The notes: a model not told the origin generated them from the sequence alone. 7,866 nt of DNA from Candidatus Competibacteraceae bacterium (GCA_012032855.1 JAAUQA010000136.1:1-7866), one strand, 5' to 3'; positions 1 to 6,898 are shown, counted from the first letter of the stretch. Numbers and translations are program-made.

Positions 1-1
1 C

Positions 2-829
2 GCAGCTCTGTTCAGCAAATTATTAGCCCGGCGTCTTCAACGTTATCTGTGGGCTCTGGTGCTACGTTGTCAAGAGATTGCCGATGGCCATCTGCAAGGA
101 CAATTGTCAGGGCGAGGTTACGACCAGGAACTGCGACAGTTAATTGAAGCATTCAATTTCATGGCGTCGCGGCTGAATGCCAGTCAAGTCGCAACGGAAC
201 AGGCCCACTCTGCCCTGAAAAAAGCCAACGAACAACTTGAGGGGCGGGTCGCCCAACGCACTGCTGCACTGGAACAAACCAACCATCAATTGCGGCAGGA
301 AATCCGTGAAAGAGTGCGTATCGAATTGGAACTGAAGCAAGCTGCCCAAACCGATCCACTGACCGGATTATTGAATCGCAGGGCTATGCGAGAAAGGCTT
401 GAATACCAAGCTGCTCTGACACGTCGCCAACATACGCCGTTCTGCATTTTGTTGGCGGATCTGGATCACTTCAAGCGAATCAACGATGAGTATGGTCACG
501 AGGCAGGCGACCGGATGTTGATTGGGATCAGTGAATTGCTGCGGCAACGCTTGAGGGGCCAGGATGCTGTAGCCCGGTGGGGAGGGGAGGAGATGCTGAT
601 GCTGTTACCTACCACCCGGTCTGCGGGCGCTGTGCAGCTCGCGAAAGGTATTCTTGAGCAAATTGAACAATTTTCCATCAACGGTCCAGATGGCTCCGTA
701 ATACGTACCACCGGAAGTATTGGTTTGAGCGAGTTTGGGCCTTCGGATAGCATCGAAGACTGCATAGCAAGAGCCGATCAAGCCCTTTATCGCGCTAAGG
801 CAGGCGGTCGAAATCAAGTTCAGTCATAA
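2..829 (+). CDS. HAMP-GGDEF diguanylate cyclase, 5' end cut by window
   Basis: Makes cyclic di-GMP from two GTP, as the C-terminal output domain of a membrane sensor whose N-terminus lies outside the window. The frame is open from base 2; a GTG at 59 is inside the HAMP domain and is not the real start. Counting from that GTG, residues 1-40 are HAMP-like and end in the typical FNFMASRL. Residues 42-95 are a charged, heptad-like coiled coil, and the GGDEF domain runs from 96 to 250. Visible motifs are DPLTGLLNRR (99-108), LADLDHFKRIND (132-143) and the active site GGEEM (175-179), an accepted GGEEF variant. An RxxD motif (RGQD, 166-169) sits five residues before it, as expected for an inhibitory I-site, so the enzyme is probably active and product-inhibited. 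No EAL domain follows. The signal sensed is unknown. Confidence 0.93.
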   Translation, partial: AALFSKLLARRLQRYLWALVLRCQEIADGHLQGQLSGRGYDQELRQLIEAFNFMASRLNASQVATEQAHSALKKANEQLEGRVAQRTAALEQTNHQLRQEIRERVRIELELKQAAQTDPLTGLLNRRAMRERLEYQAALTRRQHTPFCILLADLDHFKRINDEYGHEAGDRMLIGISELLRQRLRGQDAVARWGGEEMLMLLPTTRSAGAVQLAKGILEQIEQFSINGPDGSVIRTTGSIGLSEFGPSDSIEDCIARADQALYRAKAGGRNQVQS

Positions 830-932
830 GAATGATTTAATTCCGATTCACCCGAACCAGGTAAGTTGTTCAGGGTAGATTCATATATTTTTCGCCAGGC
901 TATGGAGTCACGTTATTCGCGGAGATCACCTC

Positions 933-1652
933 ATGCATTATCTGCATCATTGTGCCTATGTCGTGCTGGGTCTGGCGCTATCAAGCTCACCCTTAGTCAG
1001 TGTTGCGAAAACCATTAAATGCAGCAGCAAAAACTTCCGTTATCAATACTGCCAGGTCGATACCGATGGTTATGTTCGCCTGGAAAAGCGATTATCCGAT
1101 GCGCCGTGCAAACGAGGCCGGAGTTGGGGTTATGACTATGACGGCGTGTGGGTCGATGAGGGCTGTGGGGCGCGCTTCGAAGTTGGTCGATACGATGACG
1201 ATGACGATGACGATGATTACGACAAGGATGACGATGACAAGGATGACAAGAAAAAAGTGCTAACCACGGCAGCCGTTATCGGTGGACTGGCGTTAATCGG
1301 CACCTTAATGAGTAATAACAAAACGCCGGCCGACACGGGCAACCGCTATTCATACCCGGATCAGTACCCCAATAACAGCGGAACACCCGATGGTCAAAGC
1401 TCTGTACCGGAATGGGCGCTAGGCACCTTCCGTGGCTATGATTCGCTATATAAAATTGAGCTGGAACTAACGGTTACCCCGGATGGTGTAGTCAATGGCT
1501 ATGCCAACCAAGCGCCTGTGCAAGGCAACATCAGCGGGGATCAAATGCAAATAGGACAATTCACTTTTCATATGGATCAAGTCGAGGATGGTTTCCGCGC
1601 TACCCGTGCTGATGATTCCCATAATCAGGTTTTTTACCAACGTATCCGATGA
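933..1652 (+). CDS. Exported DUF3011 protein with Asp-rich linker
   Basis: A 239-residue protein of unknown function. ATG 933 follows GGAG at 921-924 with 8 nt spacing. Residues 1-25 form a signal peptide ending VSVA, so it is probably periplasmic or envelope-bound. Residues 29-86 match DUF3011: four cysteines (30, 40, 59, 78), the LSDAPC segment and the signature SWGYDYDGVWVDEGCGARF. Residues 88-108 are an acidic tract (eight Asp in a row, then Asp/Lys) ending in KKK. A glycine/alanine-rich hydrophobic stretch, about 109-126, follows and could be a membrane or glycine-zipper segment. A polar Pro/Asn/Ser linker leads to a C-terminal domain (157-239, starting PEWALGTFRGYD) with alternating beta-type patterns, seen with DUF3011-like proteins. 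The Asp run might bind divalent metal, but that is inference. The neighbouring genes do not suggest a pathway. Confidence 0.85.
   Translation: MHYLHHCAYVVLGLALSSSPLVSVAKTIKCSSKNFRYQYCQVDTDGYVRLEKRLSDAPCKRGRSWGYDYDGVWVDEGCGARFEVGRYDDDDDDDDYDKDDDDKDDKKKVLTTAAVIGGLALIGTLMSNNKTPADTGNRYSYPDQYPNNSGTPDGQSSVPEWALGTFRGYDSLYKIELELTVTPDGVVNGYANQAPVQGNISGDQMQIGQFTFHMDQVEDGFRATRADDSHNQVFYQRIR
1194..1250 (+). repeat. GAY/GACAAG codon repeat coding the Asp/Lys tract
   Basis: Low-complexity DNA inside the DUF3011 gene. Alternating GAT and GAC codons give eight consecutive Asp (1194-1217), followed by GATGAC and GACAAG units. The mix of synonymous codons limits perfect repetition, but the tract could still expand or contract by slippage in 3-nt steps without breaking the frame. 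Confidence 0.8.
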
Positions 1653-1676
1653 CAGTAAACCTAACGGCGAGTGCAG

Positions 1677-1692
1677 AGCGCACTGTTGCGCT
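1677..1692. terminator. Possible weak hairpin between convergent genes
   Basis: AGCGCA-CTGT-TGCGCT is a perfect 6-bp stem with a 4-nt loop. It lies in the 58-bp gap between the convergent DUF3011 and feoC genes, where a bidirectional terminator would be expected. There is no T-run on either side, so intrinsic termination is doubtful. The support is position and stem only. Confidence 0.28.
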
Positions 1693-1710
1693 TGTAAGAC
1701 ACCGCCATAT

Positions 1711-1950
1711 TCAATCAGTCATTGTTTCAGTCTCTTTCCACTGGTAAATCTCAATGGATAGTGGATCGCAGTGGCAACAACCACCACCACACCGACTACC
1801 GGCAGGTAGTTTCTCAACTTTCCCCTTGGCTGCCCACTTATCTAACATGCCGCGCAGCGCATTCGGATCACTATTAAAATGGTGTGCAATGTCGGTTAGC
1901 GCGACGCGACGATGTGTTCTCAAATAGTCACGGAGTTCAGACAAAATCAT
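1711..1950 (-). CDS. feoC: FeoC-like winged-helix protein with Cys cluster
   Basis: Small accessory protein of the ferrous iron transporter. In known systems FeoC binds FeoB, can carry an Fe-S cluster and influences FeoB stability. The start chosen is ATG 1950 (79 residues, MILSELRDYLR...), the usual FeoC beginning, preceded by AGGG with 7-8 nt spacing. The frame stays open to a TTG at 2013, but neither that codon nor the ATG at 1986 has a ribosome site. Residues 1-50 show the winged-helix pattern (ELRDYLRTHRRVALTDIAHHF, then a second helix ending in LDKWAAKGKVEKLP). The Cys-rich wing is CGGGCCHC (C54, C58, C59, C61), a compact arrangement that could hold an Fe-S cluster, although the cysteines are closer together than in the enterobacterial protein. 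It is the last gene of the operon, 153 bp after feoB. Confidence 0.82.
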   Translation of the reverse strand: MILSELRDYLRTHRRVALTDIAHHFNSDPNALRGMLDKWAAKGKVEKLPAGSRCGGGCCHCDPLSIEIYQWKETETMTD

Positions 1951-1966
1951 AACGATGCCCTGCTCA

Positions 1967-2126
1967 GCTTGCTGTGGACTACTCATCGACTTAATGAGTT
2001 GAAAGAGCCGCAAAAACCAATGCTAGATTAGCGTCCAGTCAATCTGACTTGTTCGCCGACCCGATAAGCCGTAGGAACCCAGAAACATGTACGGTGAGGC
2101 AGGCTATGCCTGCTGTGGGCTACTCA
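1967..2126. repeat. 19-bp imperfect direct repeat around the feoB-feoC gap
   Basis: GCTTGCTGTGGACTACTCA (1967-1985) recurs as GCCTGCTGTGGGCTACTCA (2108-2126), 17 of 19 identical, 141 bp apart. The distal copy encodes the last residues of FeoB (SSPQQA then stop). The proximal copy lies just before feoC and in its frame also reads SSPQQA. The similarity does not extend beyond 19 bp. It could be a small duplication or the footprint of an insertion into the end of feoB. Confidence 0.6.
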
Positions 2127-4520
2127 CAAGTATCCGGAATTGGTTACGCCCCCAGAAACGCAGCGCCACAATGGCGATTACTGAGACGGTTATCATACCG
2201 ATGATCCATGCCGCAGATGTCCCCGGATGCCGGGTAAAGGTGGCCACTTGATAAAATACCGTGGCGGCGACATAAGCCATCCCCGTAGTCCAACCAGCAA
2301 CGAATAACGTCCAGCGCGGTGTGGTCTCACGGTAGACGGCAGCAATAGCAGCAGTGCATGGAAAATAAAGCAGTACAAACAGCAGATAGGCGAAAGCACC
2401 CGCAGCGCCATCGAATCGCTCCACCATCGCGCCAAACGTGCCAACCGCGACTTCCTGCTCTTCCGCCGCTACTGCTTGATCTTGTACATCACCGATGTTG
2501 AGTCCGAGTGGATCGAGCCAGGAGCCCATTGCATCTGCCAGATTAGCGGGGATAGTGGCAAAGCCTTCGCTGATCGCACCGAGCAAATCGAAACCGGCCT
2601 CGTCCTGATCCGATGGAGATACCGCTAGTTCCTCATCGGTCATGTCTGCACGCCAACTCAGCGGTTTTGGATTAACTTTGCTGAGGTGTTCTGCTTCGGC
2701 CTGTTCGCCCAGTGTCGTGTAAAGGGAATCCAATGTCCCTACGACAGCTTCTTTAGCCAACACCCCGGTAAAAATGCCCACCGAGGCGGGCCAGTTGTCC
2801 TCGTTCAGACCAAACGGCGAGAACAGGGGCGAGATGGTGCGGCCTATCTGGCTAAGCACTGACTTATTACTATTTTCGTTACCGAAACTGCCATCCGTGC
2901 CGACGTTGTTGAGAATATTCAGTACCAACACCATCGGCACGATCACTCGACCGGCACGGACGATAAAACCACGGGTTCGATCCCAGGTGCGTAGTAGTAC
3001 GCTTTTCAGTGTGGGGAGATGGTAAGGCGGCAGCTCCATGATGAAGGGCGTCGCATCGCCGCGTAATAGCGTGTTCTTGAGGACCAGGCCGGTCAGTATC
3101 GCCGCCCGCGATACCGATGAGGTACAAAATAAAAAACTATGGATTGTCCATAGGCGGCGAAGAAAGCAGCGGCAAACAGGGCGTAGACCGGTAGGCGAGC
3201 GCCGCAAGACATGAAAGGCGCCATCGCGATCGTAATCAGCCGGTCGCGTTCCTGTTCCAGCGTGCGGGTTGCCATGACGGCCGGTACGGTACAACCGAAA
3301 CCGACGATCATCGGCACGAAAGCCTTGCCGGGCAAACCGATGCCACGCAGAAAGCGGTCCATCACGAAGGCGGCACGGGCCATGTAGCCCGAGTCTTCCA
3401 GTACCGATAAAAACAAGAATAGGAAACCGATGATGGGGATAAAGGTAGCAACCACCTGGACTCCGCCACCAATCCCGTTGGCGAGCAACACGCTAAGCCA
3501 TTCCGGCGAATGGAAACCGCCAAGCAACTCGGCGAAGCCATCGACGAACAGTGCGCCACTGACGATATCGAATACGTCGATAAACGAACCACCGATGTTA
3601 ATAGTGAACATAAACATCAAGTGCATGGCCAGGAGAAATATCGGAATGCCGAAGATGCGATTCAGTACCACCCGGTCGATCTTGTCGGAGATGTTATGCT
3701 GTACTTGACCCTTACGCTTTACCGTCGCACTGGTGACCTGATTGACGAATCCGTAGCGGGCATCGGCCAGGCTGATGTCAATGTCATCGCCTAACATCTG
3801 TTCGGTTTGGGCCTGTAAATCGCTCAGTTGATCGGCGATTGCCTCACCGGCCAGCTTGCGGGCCAGGGTATCGCCTTCTAATAGGCGCACCGCCAGCCAG
3901 CGCGGATCGGCTTTGGCTGCGCGAGCGTTTGGTTCGATAACCGGCATCAAGCGCGTCACCGCCTTTTCAATAGCGCCGGCATAAGCAATCTGTTGCTCAG
4001 GAATCCGCTGATTTTTAGCGGCAACTAGGATCGCTCCCTTTAGTTCCGCTATACCCTCGCCAGAGGCGGCGACGACCGGCATTACCGGACATCCCAAACG
4101 GTTTGCCAACCCGGCCACATCAATTTCACAACCTCGTTCTCTGGCCACATCCATCATATTCAGTGCCACCAGTACCGGCACTTTCATCTCCAGTAGTTGC
4201 GAGGTGAGATAGAGATTCCGTTCCAGATTCGAGGCATCAACGATGTTGATGATCAGATCGGCGGTGCGTTCCGCCACATAGTCACGAGCAATTTGTTCAT
4301 CAATGGAGACGCCGTCCAAGGCGACATCCAGCGAATAGGTGCCGGGTAAATCCACGAGCTCAAATTCAGTCTCTTGAAACCAGTAGTGACCGGTTTTGCG
4401 TTCAACGGTGACCCCCGGCCAATTACCAACCTGTTGCTTGGCACCGGTTAATGCGTTGAAGAGCGTTGTTTTTCCGCAGTTGGGATTGCCGACCACACCG
4501 ATAATGTATTGGGTACTCAT
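2104..4520 (-). CDS. feoB: FeoB ferrous iron transporter, two frameshifts as sequenced
   Basis: Inner-membrane Fe(II) uptake protein with a cytosolic G-domain. ATG 4520 has GAGAAG about 9 nt upstream and lies 3 nt after the repaired feoA2 stop. The first frame (4520 to about 3129) holds G1 GNPNCGKT (11-18), the switch region around T38, G3 DLPG (57-60), G4 NMMD (121-124), then the membrane core with [20 protein letters not shown] (C410) and [14 protein letters not shown] (436-449). This frame leaves the family sequence after GQSIVFY (residue 464) and stops at 3093. The middle piece LYLIGIA is read in a second frame (3127-3107). The remainder, from [11 protein letters not shown] through LYFPC to SSPQQA, is in a third frame ending at 2104. 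Removing one base from the run at 3126-3129 and one from 3105-3107 gives a continuous 804-residue protein, a normal FeoB length. This is either a sequencing artefact or a real pseudogene. Confidence 0.93.
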
Positions 4521-4523
4521 GAC

Positions 4524-4756
4524 TTATTGCTTCTCTACCAGTAATGCATGTGCTTCGTCTTTGCGCAACTCAGACTGAATCCACGGACTTTGATCTCTAC
4601 CGGATCGCCCATCGGGGCATAGCGGGTGACGCTGAATTCCACGCCGGGCGTCAGCCCCATGGACAGCAGCTTTTTGCGATACGCTTTGTCGCATTCGCCG
4701 TACCCGACGACCCGACCGGTATCACCTACTGTCATGTCTTTCAAACTCTCCGGCAT
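4524..4756 (-). CDS. feoA: FeoA SH3-like protein, second copy, frameshift near 3' end
   Basis: Cytosolic SH3-like partner of FeoB, needed for Fe(II) uptake in known systems. ATG 4756 follows GGGAG with 8 nt spacing. It begins MPESLKDMTVGDTGRVVGY and carries the FeoA signature YRKKLLSMGLTPGVEFSVTR and GDPVEIKVRGFSLS, close to the FeoA of characterised gammaproteobacteria. As sequenced it changes to an unrelated tail (CAKTKHMHYW) and stops at 4535. Adding one base to the AA at 4567-4568 restores SLRKDEAHALLVEKQ, a normal FeoA ending, with a stop at 4524 and a total of 77 residues. The repaired stop then sits 3 nt from feoB, as expected for tightly coupled genes. The gap to feoA1 is 31 nt. Confidence 0.88.
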
Positions 4757-4787
4757 TGTCTCGTCTCCCGGGCTGAAAAATCGTTAT

Positions 4788-5039
4788 TCACTGCCGCACC
4801 ACCATGATTTTCTGAGCGATACCGACCCCTAAAGCCAGCCGGGTTTCACCCCGTAGCACCACTAGGTTGCCGCCTTCCCGTTGCGACACGGTCAGCTCGC
4901 CGCCGATATTCAGTCCCAGTGAGGTCAAGCGCATCTCCAAGCCTTTCCCGCCGCGTAATAGAAAAATCGTTACCTGTTCCCCTTCTTGAGCCATCGCCAG
5001 TGGAAACGGAGCTTTGTCAGTCGGGTCACTGGGAGACAT
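4788..5039 (-). CDS. feoA: FeoA SH3-like protein, first copy
   Basis: First gene of the operon, 83 residues. The start is ATG 5039 because AAAGGAG (5046-5052) lies 6 nt before it. An ATG at 5045 is too close to that site, and the longer open frame to 5153 runs through the promoter and Fur box. It contains the FeoA pattern: PLAMAQEGEQVTIFLLRGG, EMRLTSLGLNIGGELTVSQ and NLVVLRGETRLALGVGIAQKI. It differs clearly from feoA2, so the pair is an old duplication or two specialised subtypes rather than a recent copy. FeoA proteins are small SH3-like domains thought to act on the FeoB G-domain or assemble the transporter. No lesion is seen. Confidence 0.9.
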   Translation of the reverse strand: MSPSDPTDKAPFPLAMAQEGEQVTIFLLRGGKGLEMRLTSLGLNIGGELTVSQREGGNLVVLRGETRLALGVGIAQKIMVVRQ

Positions 5040-5045
5040 CAGCAT

Positions 5046-5052
5046 CTCCTTT
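5046..5052 (-). promoter_or_regulatory. Ribosome binding site of feoA1
   Basis: AAAGGAG on the minus strand, 6 nt before ATG 5039. It decides the start against ATG 5045, which abuts it, and against the longer open frame. Confidence 0.8.
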
Positions 5053-5059
5053 GAGGAAA

Positions 5060-5078
5060 AATAATAATAATCATTCTC
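5060..5078 (-). promoter_or_regulatory. Fur box of the feo operon
   Basis: The plus-strand reading AATAATAATAATCATTCTC matches the classic 19-bp Fur consensus GATAATGATAATCATTATC at 16 of 19 positions. It overlaps the -10 and part of the spacer of the predicted feo promoter, the normal place for Fe(II)-Fur repression. Expected behaviour is repression when iron is plentiful and release under iron limitation. Confidence 0.82.
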
Positions 5079-5092
5079 ATTTAGGATCGCAA
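5064..5092 (-). promoter_or_regulatory. Sigma-70-type promoter of feoA1-feoA2-feoB-feoC
   Basis: On the minus strand, TTGCGA (5092-5087) and TATTAT (5069-5064) are separated by exactly 17 bp, matching the -35 and -10 consensus at 4/6 and 5/6. Transcription would begin around 5056-5058, a short distance before the feoA1 ribosome site. Confidence 0.65.
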
Positions 5093-5274
5093 AATTTATT
5101 GCATTGCGCAAGGAGGAAATATCCGAAATAGTCGCTTCATTGATCTGGGGCAATTTGTTGTTGGCAGAAATGCAATTTTATAGCCAAGCTACAACCGATG
5201 AGTATATGGCCTTAGCTCGCAAGAATGGGCTTGTAATGAAAGCGACAATGTAGCAGAGGACGATGCATGGACTG

Positions 5275-6035
5275 TTACGGCTGGGCGCATTTGGCCAAAA
5301 TAGCGCGGGCCTGGTTTGCCATTTCGACGACCGTTGGACGCAGTTGGCTCGGCTTAGTCAAGGCCTCATCAAATCCGATACGCACTATCTCGGTGCGGTC
5401 ACCGTCGGTACACAACAGATCGAAACCGAACCGGTCAAGCGCCGTCATCCGACAGTCGCTTACCCAATCCAGTCCCGCAAAAGCGTGTGCATAATCACGC
5501 AAGTTTTGCTGGTGGTCTTCGTTCATATGGGCAATCGCACCGGTTGCCAATTCAATGAGCGGGTCAAGTGAGGCGCTGGCGTAATCTGTAGCATTAAGCC
5601 AGCCCATGCGACCGAACCCGGCGATGTAGCGCACCCGTTCGACTTGTATGCGATAGAAGTTAAAATCGGCGAAGTCGATGTAGCGTTCTGCTTGCGGATG
5701 CTTGGCAAGATAATCCGTGCGGTATTGGGTTCGATCACTGATTTTGGTTGCTTGGCCCAGCAAAGTAAGTCGGGCTTCGGCCAGCATGTTGGGATTACCT
5801 AAACCGGGCGCTATCAAAAAGAAACCCGCGGATCGCGGCTCAAATAGTGTTGATGCTCGGCTAGATCGCTGAGCAGCAATACCACATCACCGTTTGCAAC
5901 CGGTAAAAAATCCACGACAGAGCCATACGGGTAGCCGCCATCGACGGTCAAAGTGCTCAATACACCCTGCCCGTATGCTGCGGTCAAGGTACGAGCTGCT
6001 TCGCTAAGCGGTGGCCATGCAGCGCTTCCGGGCAT
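5275..6035 (-). CDS. HugZ-family heme utilization protein (DUF2470), frameshifted as sequenced
   Basis: Pyridoxamine-phosphate-oxidase-like split-barrel protein with a C-terminal DUF2470 domain. Characterised HugZ relatives bind or degrade heme to release iron. The start is ATG 6035, with GAGGA 7 nt upstream. An ATG at 6077 lies upstream of the likely promoter and has no ribosome site. The first frame runs to SRDPRVSF and stops at 5814; the next continues IAPGLGNPNMLAEARLTLLG to 5275. One extra base in the A-run at 5816-5820 joins them as DPRVSFLIAPGLGNP, giving 253 residues. The barrel covers about 10-165 (GVLSTLTVDGGYPYGSVVDF; YRIQVERVRYIAGFGRMGWL at 128-147). DUF2470 covers about 167-245 with HMNEDH (170-175) and TALDRFGFDLL. 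It sits 235 bp upstream of feoA1, which supports an iron role. The exact reaction is not shown. Confidence 0.86.
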
Positions 6036-6063
6036 AATAGTGTCCTCAGCGTGAAATCTGGAT

Positions 6064-6072
6064 AGTATATCA
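6064..6072 (-). promoter_or_regulatory. Extended -10 promoter of the HugZ-family gene
   Basis: The minus-strand sequence TGATATACT contains TATACT (5/6 to the -10 consensus) with an upstream TGn extension. The -35 region at about 6087-6092 is poor, as is common for extended -10 promoters. Initiation near 6057 would exclude the ATG at 6077 and leave ATG 6035 with its GAGGA site. No clear Fur box overlaps it. Confidence 0.5.
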
Positions 6073-6095
6073 AGCATACTTTTTGAGGTTACTAT

Positions 6096-6111
6096 ATACA
6101 GAAATCTGTAT
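6096..6111. promoter_or_regulatory. Palindromic operator-like site upstream of vapBC
   Basis: ATACAGA-AA-TCTGTAT is a perfect 7-bp inverted repeat with a 2-bp centre, 20 bp before the vapB start. Ribbon-helix-helix antitoxins typically bind such sites to autorepress their operon. A possible -35 (TTGAGG, 6083-6088) precedes it, but the matching -10 is weak. The site also lies directly behind the divergent HugZ-gene promoter. Confidence 0.6.
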
Positions 6112-6131
6112 CATTTGCCAGAAGTCGTGCT

Positions 6132-6371
6132 GTGAAAACTACGCTTAATCTGAACGATGCACTGTTAGCAGAAGCCAAAACATTGGCTGCGCAACAGCGT
6201 ACCAGCCTGACCCGCTTGATCGAGGAAGGATTAAGATTGCGCTTAGTTGCGCAACAAACAGAGGCCGCGCCCGTCGATATTCCTGTTTATTTAGGCGAGG
6301 GTGGACTGGTTTCCGGATTGGATGGCCTAAGTAATAAAGCGTTGCTGGAAGCCGCTGATCATGACGCCTGA
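6132..6371 (+). CDS. vapB: VapB-type antitoxin
   Basis: 79-residue antitoxin partner of the downstream PIN toxin. The start is GTG 6132; no other start in this frame fits, and the ribosome site is weak (AGAAG, 6120-6124). Residues 1-45 form a ribbon-helix-helix DNA-binding region: the strand MKTTLNLNDALLAEA, then a helix-turn-helix stretch TLAAQQRTSLTRLIEEGLRLRL. The pattern is that of the VapB / DUF2191 group. The C-terminal part (about 50-79, ending in acidic residues) would wrap around the toxin. It overlaps vapC by 11 bp (6361-6371), so translation of the pair is coupled. The upstream palindrome is the probable autoregulatory operator. Confidence 0.85.
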   Translation: MKTTLNLNDALLAEAKTLAAQQRTSLTRLIEEGLRLRLVAQQTEAAPVDIPVYLGEGGLVSGLDGLSNKALLEAADHDA

Positions 6372-6795
6372 TGTTAATGTGCTGCTCGCTGCTTCCCGCT
6401 GTGATCACCCGTATCACGCGGTAGCTTACAATTGGTTGGAACAAGCCGTCGCTGCCGCCAGTCATGGCTCACCGATGAGACTGCAACCAATGGTAGTTGC
6501 GAGCTTTCTTCGTCTAGCCACCCATCCTAAGATTTTCGTGCAACCTACCCCGGTGGAAGCAGCATTACGTTTCATCGACACTCTGTTAGCTGCGCCGGGC
6601 GTGGACAGGCCGCTGCTCGGTGCGGAATGGCCGATTTTAAAAAAACTGTGCGTGGACCGATCATTCGCTGCCAACGATATACCCGATGCCTGGTTGGCGG
6701 CCATCGTCATCCAGCAAGGTGAACATCTGGTCAGCTTCGACGCTGTTTATAAGCGCTTTTTGGCACGCAATCAGTTCACTCATTTGAAACCCTAA
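6361..6795 (+). CDS. vapC: VapC-type PIN-domain ribonuclease toxin
   Basis: 144-residue PIN-domain protein, probably an Mg2+-dependent RNase held inactive by VapB. It starts MTPDVNVLLAAS, with the first catalytic Asp at residue 4. Other acidic residues in expected places are D106/D109 in NDIPDAWLAAIVIQ and D127 in HLVSFDAVYKRF. The second acidic position of many PIN domains is not obvious here: the segment reads VVASFLRLATHPKIF. Relatives with this N-terminus often lack it too, so it is not a sign of decay. The length is normal for the family and the gene is intact. The ATG lies inside the vapB 3' end. The cellular RNA target cannot be told from sequence. Confidence 0.87.
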   Translation: MTPDVNVLLAASRCDHPYHAVAYNWLEQAVAAASHGSPMRLQPMVVASFLRLATHPKIFVQPTPVEAALRFIDTLLAAPGVDRPLLGAEWPILKKLCVDRSFAANDIPDAWLAAIVIQQGEHLVSFDAVYKRFLARNQFTHLKP

Positions 6796-6898
6796 CCTGG
6801 GGATGTAAGCCGGAACCCCCGAAAATTCCGTCACCCCAATTCCAGTAAGTTGGCCCAACCTCCAACTGCAAAATCAGCTGAAAGCCCACCCCCTTTGC

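Noticed and set aside
1242..1256. DDDDK-like enterokinase motif in the DUF3011 protein
   Set aside because: It is a by-product of the Asp/Lys low-complexity tract with no likely biological meaning here.
1951..2013. Longer FeoC start at TTG 2013 or ATG 1986
   Set aside because: Neither has a ribosome site, and the family normally begins at the MILSELRDYL position.
3093..3150. Programmed ribosomal frameshift in feoB
   Set aside because: Two separate shifts are needed, there is no recognised slippery site with stimulator, and FeoB is not known to use one; indel error is simpler.
5040..5153. N-terminal extension of feoA1 to a TTG/ATG-like start at 5153
   Set aside because: It would translate the promoter and Fur box; AAAGGAG fixes the start at 5039.
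6036..6077. Upstream ATG 6077 for the HugZ-family gene
   Set aside because: It has no ribosome site and lies upstream of the predicted -10; ATG 6035 has GAGGA at good spacing.
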